From: Bdellovibrio bacteriovorus
GTDB lineage: Bacteria; Bdellovibrionota; Bdellovibrionia; Bdellovibrionales; Bdellovibrionaceae
Length of the DNA stretch: 64,000 nt
Assembly (NCBI RefSeq): GCF_001592735.1
Contig: NZ_LUKE01000006.1
Location: 254,738 to 318,737, forward strand
Reading direction: 5' to 3'
Position numbers and translations under genes: made by a program. The notes under the pieces were generated by a model. It ran no database searches, had not been told where the DNA came from, and saw only the letters and a list, made by a program, of their open reading frames with translations. Positions 8,030 through 17,148 of this stretch are shown here, one piece after another; the stretch's first letter is position 1, and each line of letters opens with the position of its first letter.

Positions 8030-9631
8030 ATGTTTGCTAGTTTGAGTTTGAAAACGAAGATGCTGTCCGCTTTTATTTGCTTGTCAGCACTATTAATAGT
8101 CGTTGGCGGTATCGGATGGTATTCAAATCGCCAAGTGGTTGGTATCTTCTCTGTTATTTCTAATCAAAACCTTCCGAATGTTCAAGCGGTAGGTCGTTTG
8201 CGGTATCGTGCGCAAGAAGCAAACCGTGTGATGCTTCGCTCGACAATGGCGAAAACGCCGGACGAAATCGCGCGTTATTCCCGCGAATTCGACGAGTCTT
8301 TGGCTCGTTATGAGGAGTTCACAAAAAAATATCTAGAAACTCCTTTTTTACCGGGAGAAGAAGCGTATTTCAAAAAAACCGAAACGACATGGAATCAGTT
8401 CACGGATGTCGCCAAAGAAGTTATCAAATTGGCAGGCCAGCCTGATCATCAAGCTAAACTTGATAAGTTGATTGACGAAGAGATTCCGAAAGTCCGTCGT
8501 CCCCATGATGAGGCTCTTTCCGATCTTTTGGCTTTCCATGATGCGCGTGTCAGCGAGTCAAAATTGCAAGCGGCCGCGGCTTCTAGTCGAGCAGAAACTT
8601 TGGTGGGCATCGTAATCGGTTTTGGATTTATCGTGGCAACGGCCATTGGATATATGTTCGCAAGCAGTTTGGCGAAATCCTTAGGTCGCATCAGTGGCGA
8701 TATTTCAAGTGCTGCAGATCAAACTTCAGCGTCGGGTAATGAATTGTCGGCGGCCAGCCAACAGCTTTCTGCCGGATCTTCAGAGGCCGCAGCCTCACTT
8801 GAAGAAACCGTAGCTTCTTTAGAAGAGCTTTCAAGCATGGTCAAATTAAATGCCGATCATGCCAAGGAGGCCAACGCTTTATCACAAAAATCTCGTGAAT
8901 CTGCCGAACAAGGTGAAAGCGAGATCAATAAGCTGATCTCTGCCATGGAAGAGATTGCCAAAGGTTCTAAAAAAATCGAAGAAATCATTAACGTGATTGA
9001 CGATATCGCGTTCCAGACAAATCTTTTGGCTCTGAATGCTGCCGTCGAGGCCGCTCGCGCTGGGGAGCAAGGAAAAGGTTTTGCGGTTGTCGCTGAAGCC
9101 GTTCGTAATTTAGCGCAAAGAAGTGCGGCCGCGGCTAAAGACATCACTTCATTAATTCAAGATAACGTATCTAAGAGTGAAAGTGGCGCTCACATTGCAA
9201 GTCAAAGTGGCGTGGTTTTGAAGGATATCGTGACCTCAGTTAAAAAGGTTTCAGACCTCAACAGCGAAATCTCTGTGGCCAGCCAAGAACAATCAAGCGG
9301 CTTAGAACAAATCTCTAAGGCGATGAATCAGTTGGACCAAGCGACGCAAGGTAATGCGGCTTCATCTGAAGAAGTGGCCGCGTCCTCAGAGGAAATGTCA
9401 GCCCAAGCGGTTCTTCTGGCGGATTTGGTTGTAGATCTTCGCAGTATCGTGAATGGTGTTGGCGCTGTTGAGCCAAAATCAGAAAAGCATTTGAATAAAA
9501 AAGTTTTTACTCCGAAAGCCGTGGCGACACGTAAGGAAGTGAAAAAAGAAGCGGCAACATTATTGCCGCTAGATGAAAAAGATTTTGAAGAAGGACAGAC
9601 CAGAAAAATTGGAAATGTCTCAGGGTTTTAA
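8030..9631 (+). CDS. Methyl-accepting chemotaxis protein
   Basis: The 533-aa protein starts at an ATG after AGGGGG; the frame is open further upstream but without a site. Membrane segment 1 lies at ~11-31. A ~160-aa helical periplasmic sensor of the four-helix-bundle type follows, then membrane segment 2 at ~192-214 ([19 protein letters not shown]). No convincing HAMP domain is seen. The signalling domain is clear: the hairpin tip at ~317-365 reads [33 protein letters not shown], with Ala/Ser/Glu-rich methylation helices on both sides. The C-terminus has no CheR-docking pentapeptide. It would feed CheA/CheW to bias swimming; the ligand is unknown. A CCGATAA near 7975 weakly resembles a FliA -10, but its -35 is poor. 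Confidence 0.95.
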   Translation: MFASLSLKTKMLSAFICLSALLIVVGGIGWYSNRQVVGIFSVISNQNLPNVQAVGRLRYRAQEANRVMLRSTMAKTPDEIARYSREFDESLARYEEFTKKYLETPFLPGEEAYFKKTETTWNQFTDVAKEVIKLAGQPDHQAKLDKLIDEEIPKVRRPHDEALSDLLAFHDARVSESKLQAAAASSRAETLVGIVIGFGFIVATAIGYMFASSLAKSLGRISGDISSAADQTSASGNELSAASQQLSAGSSEAAASLEETVASLEELSSMVKLNADHAKEANALSQKSRESAEQGESEINKLISAMEEIAKGSKKIEEIINVIDDIAFQTNLLALNAAVEAARAGEQGKGFAVVAEAVRNLAQRSAAAAKDITSLIQDNVSKSESGAHIASQSGVVLKDIVTSVKKVSDLNSEISVASQEQSSGLEQISKAMNQLDQATQGNAASSEEVAASSEEMSAQAVLLADLVVDLRSIVNGVGAVEPKSEKHLNKKVFTPKAVATRKEVKKEAATLLPLDEKDFEEGQTRKIGNVSGF

Positions 9632-9637
9632 AAAAAG

Positions 9638-10264
9638 TTACCGATAAATAGGTAAGTTCAAGTCAGTGATAAATCTCCAGTAAGAGTCCTGCGAGTCCGC
9701 AAAAACTTTGTTCGAAAATAGATAGGCATTGAGTTTGCGGGCTCGCACGGAATCTTCTTCCCCGAGTTTATAGAGGTGTTCGTAAATCACCTCATGCATG
9801 ATAAGACCCGCTTGTCCTCGCGGCGACAACTGATTCCACAAAGTTTCATCCACAATAAAGCGTTTGCCTTCAAGACCTTTTTCTTTACGACGAATCGCAA
9901 TTTGTTGGACCGAGCAGTCCTTTTCTTTCGGTGTGAAAAGATGCTTTGAGTCTTTGATGTCCGTTAAGGCCACATCTTTTTTAAACTCCGTATCGTCCAT
10001 AAATTCAGACGCGCGTGTCTTGTATTGTTTGGCTTGTCGTGGGCTTAGACGTTCTAAGTTGCGAAAAACTTCTTCTAAGACTTTCTCGCGCGTGCCCTCG
10101 GTTTTAAATGCACGGACGGCACCCGCATTTTCGTAAAAATCCAAGATGTCTTGAGACTTCGGGCACACCACGATGTCGCCGCCATTGCCCACGCGTTCTC
10201 CGTTAGCAAAAGCGGTTATGCCAAAAAAGCTCAAGGATGTTAGCGTCAGTATTAGTTTTATCAT
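9638..10264 (-). CDS. Exported GNGGD-motif protein of unknown function
   Basis: The 208-aa protein has a cleavable signal peptide (~1-20, ending AFA). The mature N-terminus carries GNGGDIVVC, a pattern I associate with families of exported Bdellovibrio proteins. Near residue 156 lies HEVIYEH within a helix-like segment preceded by QLSPRGQAGLIM. A matching QW..L.....ALLAHEYFFKE segment occurs in the 746-aa lipoprotein at 14736-16976, so the two are probably related. The HE pair recalls zinc peptidases, but the spacing is not the classic HExxH; catalytic function is unproven. It is the last gene of a three-gene minus-strand operon, overlapping the preceding lipoprotein gene by four bases. Confidence 0.75.
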   Translation of the reverse strand: MIKLILTLTSLSFFGITAFANGERVGNGGDIVVCPKSQDILDFYENAGAVRAFKTEGTREKVLEEVFRNLERLSPRQAKQYKTRASEFMDDTEFKKDVALTDIKDSKHLFTPKEKDCSVQQIAIRRKEKGLEGKRFIVDETLWNQLSPRGQAGLIMHEVIYEHLYKLGEEDSVRARKLNAYLFSNKVFADSQDSYWRFITDLNLPIYR

Positions 10265-10929
10265 TTGCCCGCCAAATAAATATTGTAGGTCAATGTTTCA
10301 CCCTCGACGGTCTTAAGACGTAAAATCGCTTTACGATTAACTCGTCCTGAAGGGGAGTTAATTAAGATCCAGCGCTTTACTAAGCTCATAGAAGGAATTG
10401 TAAACGGCACATACAAATGGGTCTCTGGAATCCACTTGGCATGTTGAGCTGCCGCTTTATTGCGACGAATTTCATTCGACATCAGATAAGAGCTGGCGCC
10501 GCCGACCGCTAAGCCACCTGCTGCCAAAGTGCCATTGTTATTTTGAGTGGCTCCTAAAGTGGCCAGCACCATGCCTGCTGATATTAGACCTAAAGAGGTG
10601 ATATCGGCATTTTGTTCACGGATCATTTTTTCTTCGGCCTTGGCTTGTAGCCATGCATTCAGGTCTTTACCGATAATAATATTCTGAACGATGCCATCCG
10701 TGTTTGTGAGATCTAATTCTGCAGAATCCACGCGGATCCATTGTCCGTCTTTGCTTTCAAGATTGATTTGCATCACGACGTTGTAAGGGTCTGTGTATTC
10801 GTGAATGATCTCAGAGCTGATTTCTAAGTTCACTTGGGTTGAGGCCGAAACGAGGTCCGCCGGTTGGCTTAACTTTCGGCTGGCGCAAGCAGTTAGCAAT
10901 AAAGTAGAAGCAAGAAGAATTCTAAGCAT
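10261..10929 (-). CDS. Lipoprotein of unknown function
   Basis: The 222-aa protein has a type II signal peptide with lipobox LLTAC at the cysteine of residue ~15, so it is anchored in the envelope. The mature part has a beta-rich start (STQVNLEISSEIIHEY), a mid-region alanine/glycine hydrophobic stretch (LISAGMVLATLGATQ...GGLAVGGASSYL) that might insert in a membrane, and a beta-rich end. No known domain is recognised. Its ATG overlaps the stop of the TIGR02147 regulator (TAATG) and its own stop overlaps the next start, so the three genes are translationally coupled. Confidence 0.78.
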   Translation of the reverse strand: MLRILLASTLLLTACASRKLSQPADLVSASTQVNLEISSEIIHEYTDPYNVVMQINLESKDGQWIRVDSAELDLTNTDGIVQNIIIGKDLNAWLQAKAEEKMIREQNADITSLGLISAGMVLATLGATQNNNGTLAAGGLAVGGASSYLMSNEIRRNKAAAQHAKWIPETHLYVPFTIPSMSLVKRWILINSPSGRVNRKAILRLKTVEGETLTYNIYLAGK

Positions 10930-11696
10930 TACTTATTCCTTTCCAAAGAAAAAAACTGACATGAAAATACAAAGACCTCTTGGGGATTTCCGGGCTCGGC
11001 AAAGGCCGCAAGGCGATCTTGAAACTCTTCGATCATTTTTCGAATCTCTGGCAGTTTAGCCGGGTCGGTGGCCACCGTCATCGCCGAAAAATCGCGTCGT
11101 TCGGGAGGAGTGTCGCGTAATTTTTCCTGCGCCATATTCAATAGCGAATGATGATAGGACTGGATCGCGGCCGAAGGAATCTCACTGGAAATGTTGAGGG
11201 AGGGGGTTTTCCGTTTAAAGATTTTACCTTCTTCAATAATTTGCAAACGAACTAGTCGTGCTAAAGCTTCGCGGGCTTGAGCCGGCGTGATGCCCAAGCG
11301 ATCCGCCATCCAAAAAGCATCGGCGTTGGCGCCGCGAATTTTACCCAAGCACAAAATGGCTAGGTGATACCAATCAGCGATGGTGCGAAACTCATCTTCG
11401 GCCAATTTTTTGCGTTTTTGTTCTTCGGGGCTGCCTGCGGGTTGAGGCATGAGGGTCCGTGAAAAAAGAGTCGCCACTTGTTCGGGGGAAAGATGCAGCT
11501 GCTCTGAAACTTGACGTAAACTTTCAGGACTGAACTTTCTTTTGCCAGAAATCAGCTGGGATAGCTGGGCGGGGCTCATGCCTAAATTTTTAGCGAAAGA
11601 GCGCAAAGAGTAACGAGGATTCTTTTGTTTTCTAAGCTCCAGTTCACGTTTCAACAAACCTGAAGCATAGTTTTGGACGCTTGATTCTGTTTCCAT
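10929..11696 (-). CDS. TIGR02147/DUF4423-family HTH transcriptional regulator
   Basis: The 255-aa protein has an N-terminal XRE-type HTH (~20-80: RSFAKNLGMSPAQLSQLISGKRKFS), then the family's characteristic C-terminal domain: IADWYHLAILCLGKI, a winged-helix-like WMADRLGITPAQAREALARLVRLQII, and a C-terminal helix pair ending FVFSCQFFSLER. This architecture is frequent in Bdellovibrio and Fibrobacter and otherwise uncommon. It starts an operon with a lipoprotein and a GNGGD protein, and its own start codon sits in a cluster of TGTTTCA sites, pointing to autoregulation. The signal it senses is unknown. Confidence 0.88.
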   Translation of the reverse strand: METESSVQNYASGLLKRELELRKQKNPRYSLRSFAKNLGMSPAQLSQLISGKRKFSPESLRQVSEQLHLSPEQVATLFSRTLMPQPAGSPEEQKRKKLAEDEFRTIADWYHLAILCLGKIRGANADAFWMADRLGITPAQAREALARLVRLQIIEEGKIFKRKTPSLNISSEIPSAAIQSYHHSLLNMAQEKLRDTPPERRDFSAMTVATDPAKLPEIRKMIEEFQDRLAAFAEPGNPQEVFVFSCQFFSLERNK

Positions 11697-11767
11697 GTTT
11701 CAAACATATCGAGGCGGTGTTTCAGGCGTCAAAGATTCCTTGAAACAGTGTTTCACCCCTTGAAACA
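11695..11767. promoter_or_regulatory. TGTTTCA/TGAAACA operator cluster
   Basis: The divergent region between the TIGR02147 regulator and ftsY holds five copies of one heptamer: TGTTTCA at 11696-11702, 11718-11724 and 11749-11755, and TGAAACA at 11741-11747 and 11761-11767. Two make a perfect 15-bp palindrome TGAAACA-G-TGTTTCA (11741-11755). Another forms ATGTTTCAAACAT (11695-11707) over the regulator's start codon. Binding by the regulator encoded alongside is inferred. Confidence 0.72.
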
Positions 11768-11833
11768 ATTCCAATTTAAGCTGGTCTAAGGGGGTTCCAT
11801 AGGGTAAAAAAGCCACAAAAACGAGGGTTTAAT

Positions 11834-13024
11834 ATGATGTCACCCGGCCATGGCCAACAGATCGAACTTCTACTACTTTTCGTAGCACTCTTGTTTACGG
11901 TGATTATCGGCGTAATTATGTACGCGGGTTATCGCAGCTTTAAGCGCAGCGAAGCCAAAGATAAGGCGGCAGAGCTTGCCCACACGGCCAAAAAAGATTT
12001 GATTCCTCCCGAAACTGTCGCGCAAGAAGAACAAGTACTAGCCCACGTGGATTCCACGGGCCAAATTGTTTCCGATATCGAAGCACCCAGTTTTGAAAAA
12101 GCGGTGGATCTGAAAGAGGCTTTAAAGAAAACCGAAGAAAATCTTTTCGGACGCATTCGCAGTTTGTTCAAATCTTCAGGCCCAGCACCTCACTTAGAAG
12201 AGATCGAAGAAGTTCTTTATACCAGTGATCTGGGTCCTAAAACTGTTCAGCGCTTAATGGGTGCGGTGGAAGATCGCCTTTCAAAAAAAGAAAAAGGCGA
12301 CTACGAAACAGTGCGCGTCGCTTTAAAAGAAGAAATTAAAAACATCTTTGCCGATTCTCATTCGGCGGCGAGTGATGAAAACATTCTTTCTAAAATTAAA
12401 TTTGCCGCTGAAGGTCCGACTGTTTTGATGATTGTTGGCGTGAACGGCGCAGGCAAAACCACATCAATTGGTAAAATTTCGGCTCAACTTGCAAAAGAAG
12501 GCAAAAAAGTTTTAGTCGCTGCGGGCGACACCTTCCGTGCGGCAGCTGGGGGACAGCTTAAGGTTTGGACGGACCGCGCGGCGGTTGAAATCTTCTCTCC
12601 AGAGGGAGTCACCGATCCAAGTGCCGTGGCTTTTGATGCCGTTTCTAAAGGCAAAGCTCAAGGGTATGATGTTGTTATCGTTGATACGGCAGGACGTTTG
12701 CACACGCAGGCAAACTTGATGGAAGAAATCAAAAAAATGAAACGCGTGATGACCAAGGTCATCCCTGAGGCGCCCCATGAAACGTTGATCGTGCTTGATG
12801 CCAACTCGGGCCAAAATGCTTTGATGCAGGCTAAAGAGTTTCATACAGCTCTAGGCTTAACGGGCGCTGTTCTAACCAAAATGGATGGCACCGCCAAAGG
12901 GGGCGTGGCTGTGGGGTTAGCGCAAGAACTGCAAATTCCCATCAAGCTTATTGGGGTGGGCGAGCGCATCCAAGACTTGCGCCCTTTTTCTTCCCAAGAG
13001 TTCGTCGACTCTTTATTTCAATAG
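11834..13024 (+). CDS. ftsY: Signal recognition particle receptor FtsY
   Basis: The 396-aa protein carries the SRP GTPase NG domain in the C-terminal ~300 residues: G1 [25 protein letters not shown], the [10 protein letters not shown] motif and the closing [12 protein letters not shown]. It docks ribosome-SRP complexes at the inner membrane for co-translational insertion. Unlike E. coli FtsY, which begins with a long acidic A domain, this one opens with a clear hydrophobic segment (~11-31, [22 protein letters not shown]), so it is probably integrally anchored. The ATG follows GAGGG. It shares its upstream region with a TIGR02147 regulator. Confidence 0.97.
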   Translation: MMSPGHGQQIELLLLFVALLFTVIIGVIMYAGYRSFKRSEAKDKAAELAHTAKKDLIPPETVAQEEQVLAHVDSTGQIVSDIEAPSFEKAVDLKEALKKTEENLFGRIRSLFKSSGPAPHLEEIEEVLYTSDLGPKTVQRLMGAVEDRLSKKEKGDYETVRVALKEEIKNIFADSHSAASDENILSKIKFAAEGPTVLMIVGVNGAGKTTSIGKISAQLAKEGKKVLVAAGDTFRAAAGGQLKVWTDRAAVEIFSPEGVTDPSAVAFDAVSKGKAQGYDVVIVDTAGRLHTQANLMEEIKKMKRVMTKVIPEAPHETLIVLDANSGQNALMQAKEFHTALGLTGAVLTKMDGTAKGGVAVGLAQELQIPIKLIGVGERIQDLRPFSSQEFVDSLFQ

Positions 13025-13027
13025 AAA

Positions 13028-13720
13028 CTATTTCGGGCGAAGCTTTGCGGTTTCGTCCACGATATTCTGGATTTTGTCGGAACGATAAGTGTGCCTGCCG
13101 GGATGGAAGTCCAAGATCGCAATCGTCATGGCTTTCGCGATAGTCGTCGCTTCAATCGCTCGGTATTTTTTTAAAGGCCCCACAAGCAGTGGATTTAGGA
13201 GTGGTGATAATTTCTGGGCGAAGGCTTCACCGGAACGATGTTCCTTTCTGTCTCCCAAAATCAAAGAAGGCTGAAAGATTTCAATTTGCGGAATATTCAG
13301 AGCTTTCAGGTCGCGCTCCATTTCACCTTTGGTTCGGTTGTAAAAGATGCTGGAATTTGCATCGGCGCCCATCGCCGAAACCACTAAGAATTTTTTTGCG
13401 CCCACTTTTTCTGCCACGCGGGCAAAGCTCATGACGTACTCATAATCCACTTTGCGAAAGGCCTCTTGGGATCCGGCGGTTTTGATCGTGGTGCCCAGGC
13501 AGCACACGAAAACTTCAGCCTTTAAGGCGTCCACCTGTCCTTCCATCTGATCTAAGTTCATTACAATATTTTCGGTGCGCGCAGGGATTTTCCCCAAGGG
13601 ACGGCGAGTGACGGCTTTGATATTTTTCACCTCTGCGATTTGCGAAAGGATGGAAAGAAGCTCGCCGCCGACAAGGCCGGTGGCACCAATAAGTGTGATA
13701 GTGGTTGGATAGGTCATCAT
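13028..13720 (-). CDS. NAD(P)-binding Rossmann oxidoreductase (atypical SDR, HTATIP2/NmrA-like)
   Basis: About 230 aa. The N-terminus has the dinucleotide-binding GATGLVGG motif right after a beta strand (TITLIG). The rest follows the NAD(P)H-binding NmrA/HTATIP2 layout: VFVCCLGTTIKTAGS after strand 4, KVDYEYV, KFLVVSAMGAD, then YNRTKGEMER corresponding to the YxxxK pair, and PSLILGDR. These cytoplasmic proteins are dehydrogenases or redox sensors and the substrate is not predictable. I take the ATG-ATG at 13720; the frame also opens at a TTG at 13756, but neither has a strong ribosome site. It converges with ftsY, 3 bases apart. Confidence 0.82.
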   Translation of the reverse strand: MMTYPTTITLIGATGLVGGELLSILSQIAEVKNIKAVTRRPLGKIPARTENIVMNLDQMEGQVDALKAEVFVCCLGTTIKTAGSQEAFRKVDYEYVMSFARVAEKVGAKKFLVVSAMGADANSSIFYNRTKGEMERDLKALNIPQIEIFQPSLILGDRKEHRSGEAFAQKLSPLLNPLLVGPLKKYRAIEATTIAKAMTIAILDFHPGRHTYRSDKIQNIVDETAKLRPK

Positions 13721-13793
13721 GGAGGGAATTGTCCCATGTCGTTTATATTCAGGCAAGGGAAGGCTTTGAACGGCTCAAGTGACGATATGGGGC

Positions 13794-13830
13794 ACCGGTT
13801 TTGTAAGAACCGGTTCATAGTTTTTTGACA
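13794..13830 (+). promoter_or_regulatory. Dyad and -35 element upstream of a lipoprotein gene
   Basis: A perfect inverted repeat ACCGGTT (13794-13800)/AACCGGT (13808-13814) is followed by a T-run and a consensus -35 TTGACA (13825-13830). A -10 at the correct distance is poor. It may be an operator for the lipoprotein gene at 13885 or the divergent oxidoreductase gene. Confidence 0.4.
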
Positions 13831-13884
13831 GTTTTTGAGGATAAGGACAGTCTGGTAAAGTGCCAGCTTTCAAGGAGTGTTTCG

Positions 13885-14703
13885 ATGAAAGTTCGTGCTG
13901 GTTATATATTAGTCTTAGCGGCTTTATCTTTGGCGGCATGTTCAAAAAAAGAAGGCGGTGGGGCTGACAATCGCCGTATGGACGTCACGCGTTTTCAAGT
14001 GGAAGCATTAAACGATGAAGCAGCAATCACGGACAGTGATTATGCTGCGCGCTTAAAGTCTTTAAATGTGAAATCCAAAGCCTGTCGGACAAGTTCATTT
14101 GGAACTTTGGCAAAAGGCGATCGTTTCGTTGAAAACTTCCGTGGAGGAAGAATGTCCGACGGTCAGTTGAACACCGTTGAGTTCACCATGAATACCCAGT
14201 TGGTTTCCATCGGGAAAGACGCGGTATTTTCGTCTACTATTGAAAGTGCGAAAAGCTCGGATGCAAATATTGAAGCACTTTTAAAAAAGGACAGTCGATT
14301 CACATCCAAATGCAAAACCGGTAAGTCTTGTGTGACGTCTAAATCCACATGGGCGAACGAACTGCAAAAATTTATGAACTTCGGTACGGGTTGCAAGTAT
14401 AACAACGAACGCGAAGTCACGACGAAATATGCGACAGGAACGTACCTGTTGCAGGACGGTCGTAAAGTTCCTGTTTTGGTTTCTCGCACTCAGGCTACTT
14501 ACGATAGAGCTTGTAACGAAGGTACTAGTACGGTGATTTTAAGTTCCGTGAAATTAAAAACCGATCGCCTTAAAAAACTCAATGGCAAAGAGTGCGTTGA
14601 TACTGAACAAGGCATGCCTTACGAATACAATCTTCTGCAAAAAACAAACGGCGAATTGATCGTTGAATTCAATCTCCGCACGTTGCTTGCTCCGGCTAAA
14701 TAG
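13885..14703 (+). CDS. Lipoprotein of unknown function
   Basis: About 272 aa from the ATG at 13885, which follows AAGGAG; the longer upstream frame would bury the signal peptide. A type II signal peptide ends in lipobox SLAAC, followed by SKKEGGG. The mature region has eight or so cysteines in a mostly beta-strand context (RTSSFGTL, FTSKCKTGKSCVTSKS, NFGTGCKY, YDRACNEG, NGKECVDTE), suggesting disulfides in the periplasm. I recognise no domain. It is a single gene between two convergent neighbours. Confidence 0.78.
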   Translation: MKVRAGYILVLAALSLAACSKKEGGGADNRRMDVTRFQVEALNDEAAITDSDYAARLKSLNVKSKACRTSSFGTLAKGDRFVENFRGGRMSDGQLNTVEFTMNTQLVSIGKDAVFSSTIESAKSSDANIEALLKKDSRFTSKCKTGKSCVTSKSTWANELQKFMNFGTGCKYNNEREVTTKYATGTYLLQDGRKVPVLVSRTQATYDRACNEGTSTVILSSVKLKTDRLKKLNGKECVDTEQGMPYEYNLLQKTNGELIVEFNLRTLLAPAK

Positions 14704-14735
14704 TACCAGGTCCTGTTTCAGGGCCCGGCGCTTTG

Positions 14736-16976
14736 TTATGGGCCGGGGTCGTTGGGGTTGTGTTCGTGCTGCCTGCCCTCGGCCTGTCTTTCTTGAAATC
14801 GTCTGGTGTCTAGATAAGATGGTTCTGGCACCAACGAGACTTCCGAAGTGTGAATAACATTATATTCATCTTGGATTTTCTCATTTTGTTCAACCAACTT
14901 CATCTCGTAGTACATTTTTTCCTCTGGTATTTCAATGACGATACACCTTCTTTGAGACGAAGAATTTAGGGTGACTTCAAACCGTTCATTAAGCCAATTC
15001 GGACTATGGCATCTATATACATTAACTGACTTAGTTCTTGCCAGTTTGTACGCTAACCGGTGTTCGTCGGAGCAGCCATCAATTGTATAGAGATCGCATG
15101 TTTTTAGGCTTGCCGTTTTGGTCATCGGGTCAATCTCTGTTTTGTGGCCACTTAGAGCCGCGGAAAGCATGGTCTCAATCTTGCCGCGATAATATTCCTC
15201 GTCGAAGTAATCCGTTCTTGTGCGAAAATCTGAGTACTGGAACTGAAAGGGTACTTTGTCATCACCTGCGCGGACGGGAGATCCTTTCAGAATGTTATTT
15301 TCTGGTTGAGAAGCAAAGACAGTCGAACCTGAGTAGCAGGTGAGTTCGAAATAGATATTTTCATTACCCTTTTCGCCTTTCGCTATACCCTGTATGGAGT
15401 ACGTATCTTCTGAATATCTTTTATCATCTTCAAATAAACTTTCGAGTTCTTGTTCTGATATAAGTTCCGTTCTGTATTTGTAAAGTAGCATTGGCAATTC
15501 GATCACAACTTTACGGAAATTTAAAGTTCCTCTTAATTTTTCATCTTTCTGGCTATTTATTAGGTTGTATAATTCGGAGTGCCAACTCAGGAATGCCTTT
15601 GGATATTCTCCCTTTTGAATAAATGTATCAATTTCTGCATTGAGGTGTATGTAGGCTCGCATCAATAGTTCATTTTCCAAAAAACTCGGTTCATTTTTAA
15701 AGACCGTTTCGATCAAATGATCTTTTATTTTACCAAAAATCTTCATGCGCACATCCGATTTTGTAATAACACGCTCCCTTGCCTTCTTAATTACGAAGGG
15801 ATTTTCTATGGAGATTCGAATATTCGTTGATGCGGAGTTAAAGTACCCAGCCCATCCTTTGGGCGAGGAATCGGGGCTTATTTTATTTGAGAATTCCTTT
15901 TTTGACATCGAAGAAATATCTTCTAAAGCTTTCTGCACACGATCATCTGGAAGTCGGAAAGATTGACCTTTTAGGGAACTTATCGAAATATTTGAGGATC
16001 TGAAATAGGGGATTACTAAGTATCGCGCGCCAAGAGTCGAAGCAGTATAAAGGTGAATCACCGAGTGGGGATCCGCCTGGTTGGTTCCCTTGCAATATCC
16101 GTTCAGCTGACTTCCCTCTGGGAAAAGAGGCTTTATATTAGAATTTGAAAATATCTGAGCTAATTGACTACGGACCAAGTCTGAATTTTTGTATCCTGCG
16201 ATGCGAGCTTCTTTAAAAAAATACTCGTGTGCAAGCAATGCAACCTTGTTTAAAGAATCCAGCTTTTTCCATTGCGCTCTATCTATGTAAAGTGTGCCAT
16301 TTTCTCCGCGTCCTGTAGAGTCATCCCAATATGCAATTTGCACGATTTTGCAGCCGTTGGGTAAAGCGATTGGGGAGTTGGCGTCTTGGCTTGGGTAAAG
16401 ACGAACGTCTTCATCTAAGAAGGAGATTCTAGATACGAATTCTTGCCAGAACTCTTCGCGGCCAATTTCTAGTTGTTGCATCGCGGGCCCATAGAATGAC
16501 TTCAATGTAGAAATTAAAAACTTAATCGATTCCGGGCCGACCTTTTCAGAGCCCTCGCCAAAAGGGCCGCTCATGGTTTTCATTTTCAATTTTGAGTTAT
16601 AAATGCCTTCAAAAATATCGCGAACGAAAAGCTTAGATCGGTACTCAGGATTTTTGACATCAGCGGAACACAAGATTCCTTGACCGCCGCCACCGTCTCC
16701 GGTTCCGCCGGATCCTGTATAGCCGTCATCATCAGGCAACTTTTTATCTGAACCATAATTGGTAATGTACTGTGTAGGCCCTTGGCTTCCGCCAGGTCCG
16801 CAAGAAACCATTGATAAGATTAATAACGAAGAGAGCGCGACACGGGCTGAAGACTGCAAAATTGTTTTACAGACGGATAGGGTATCTACAACGAGACTGT
16901 GTTTAATGGCTTTCGCGCGATGTTTCCTCATCATATAAATGGAGAGTTCAATGAGCATTCCATACAACAGTCTCAT
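14736..16976 (-). CDS. Large lipoprotein related to the exported GNGGD protein
   Basis: The 746-aa protein has a lipobox (LSMVSC) at about residue 60, an unusually long leader; a consensus -10 TATAAT (complement of 17005-17010) lies just before the ATG at 16976, so transcription covers that start, though internal ATGs (MM near residue 15) are possible. The mature protein begins with a Gly/Ser/Asp linker (GPGGSQGP... TGSGGTGDGGGGQGILC), then a ~200-aa region sharing the W.KL.S..KVALLAHEYFFKEA segment (~249) with the 208-aa protein at 9638-10264. The remaining ~450 residues are mixed alpha/beta with scattered cysteines and match nothing I know. It is likely surface or periplasmic; function is unknown. 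Confidence 0.72.
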   Translation of the reverse strand: MRLLYGMLIELSIYMMRKHRAKAIKHSLVVDTLSVCKTILQSSARVALSSLLILSMVSCGPGGSQGPTQYITNYGSDKKLPDDDGYTGSGGTGDGGGGQGILCSADVKNPEYRSKLFVRDIFEGIYNSKLKMKTMSGPFGEGSEKVGPESIKFLISTLKSFYGPAMQQLEIGREEFWQEFVSRISFLDEDVRLYPSQDANSPIALPNGCKIVQIAYWDDSTGRGENGTLYIDRAQWKKLDSLNKVALLAHEYFFKEARIAGYKNSDLVRSQLAQIFSNSNIKPLFPEGSQLNGYCKGTNQADPHSVIHLYTASTLGARYLVIPYFRSSNISISSLKGQSFRLPDDRVQKALEDISSMSKKEFSNKISPDSSPKGWAGYFNSASTNIRISIENPFVIKKARERVITKSDVRMKIFGKIKDHLIETVFKNEPSFLENELLMRAYIHLNAEIDTFIQKGEYPKAFLSWHSELYNLINSQKDEKLRGTLNFRKVVIELPMLLYKYRTELISEQELESLFEDDKRYSEDTYSIQGIAKGEKGNENIYFELTCYSGSTVFASQPENNILKGSPVRAGDDKVPFQFQYSDFRTRTDYFDEEYYRGKIETMLSAALSGHKTEIDPMTKTASLKTCDLYTIDGCSDEHRLAYKLARTKSVNVYRCHSPNWLNERFEVTLNSSSQRRCIVIEIPEEKMYYEMKLVEQNEKIQDEYNVIHTSEVSLVPEPSYLDTRRFQERQAEGRQHEHNPNDPGP

Positions 16977-17148
16977 TTTGAGACGAACGAAATCGTCTAT
17001 CTATATTATATGTATCGGGGTTCTAAGTGTTTACTGAAAAAGGTGACGATTTAGGTTTCCTGTCAAAACCTTGTTACTTGAAATGGGGCTCAGGCCATTT
17101 CGATCTGGCACCTTCCTTGAACTATAAAACCTCGGAAGAGGTATTGCT

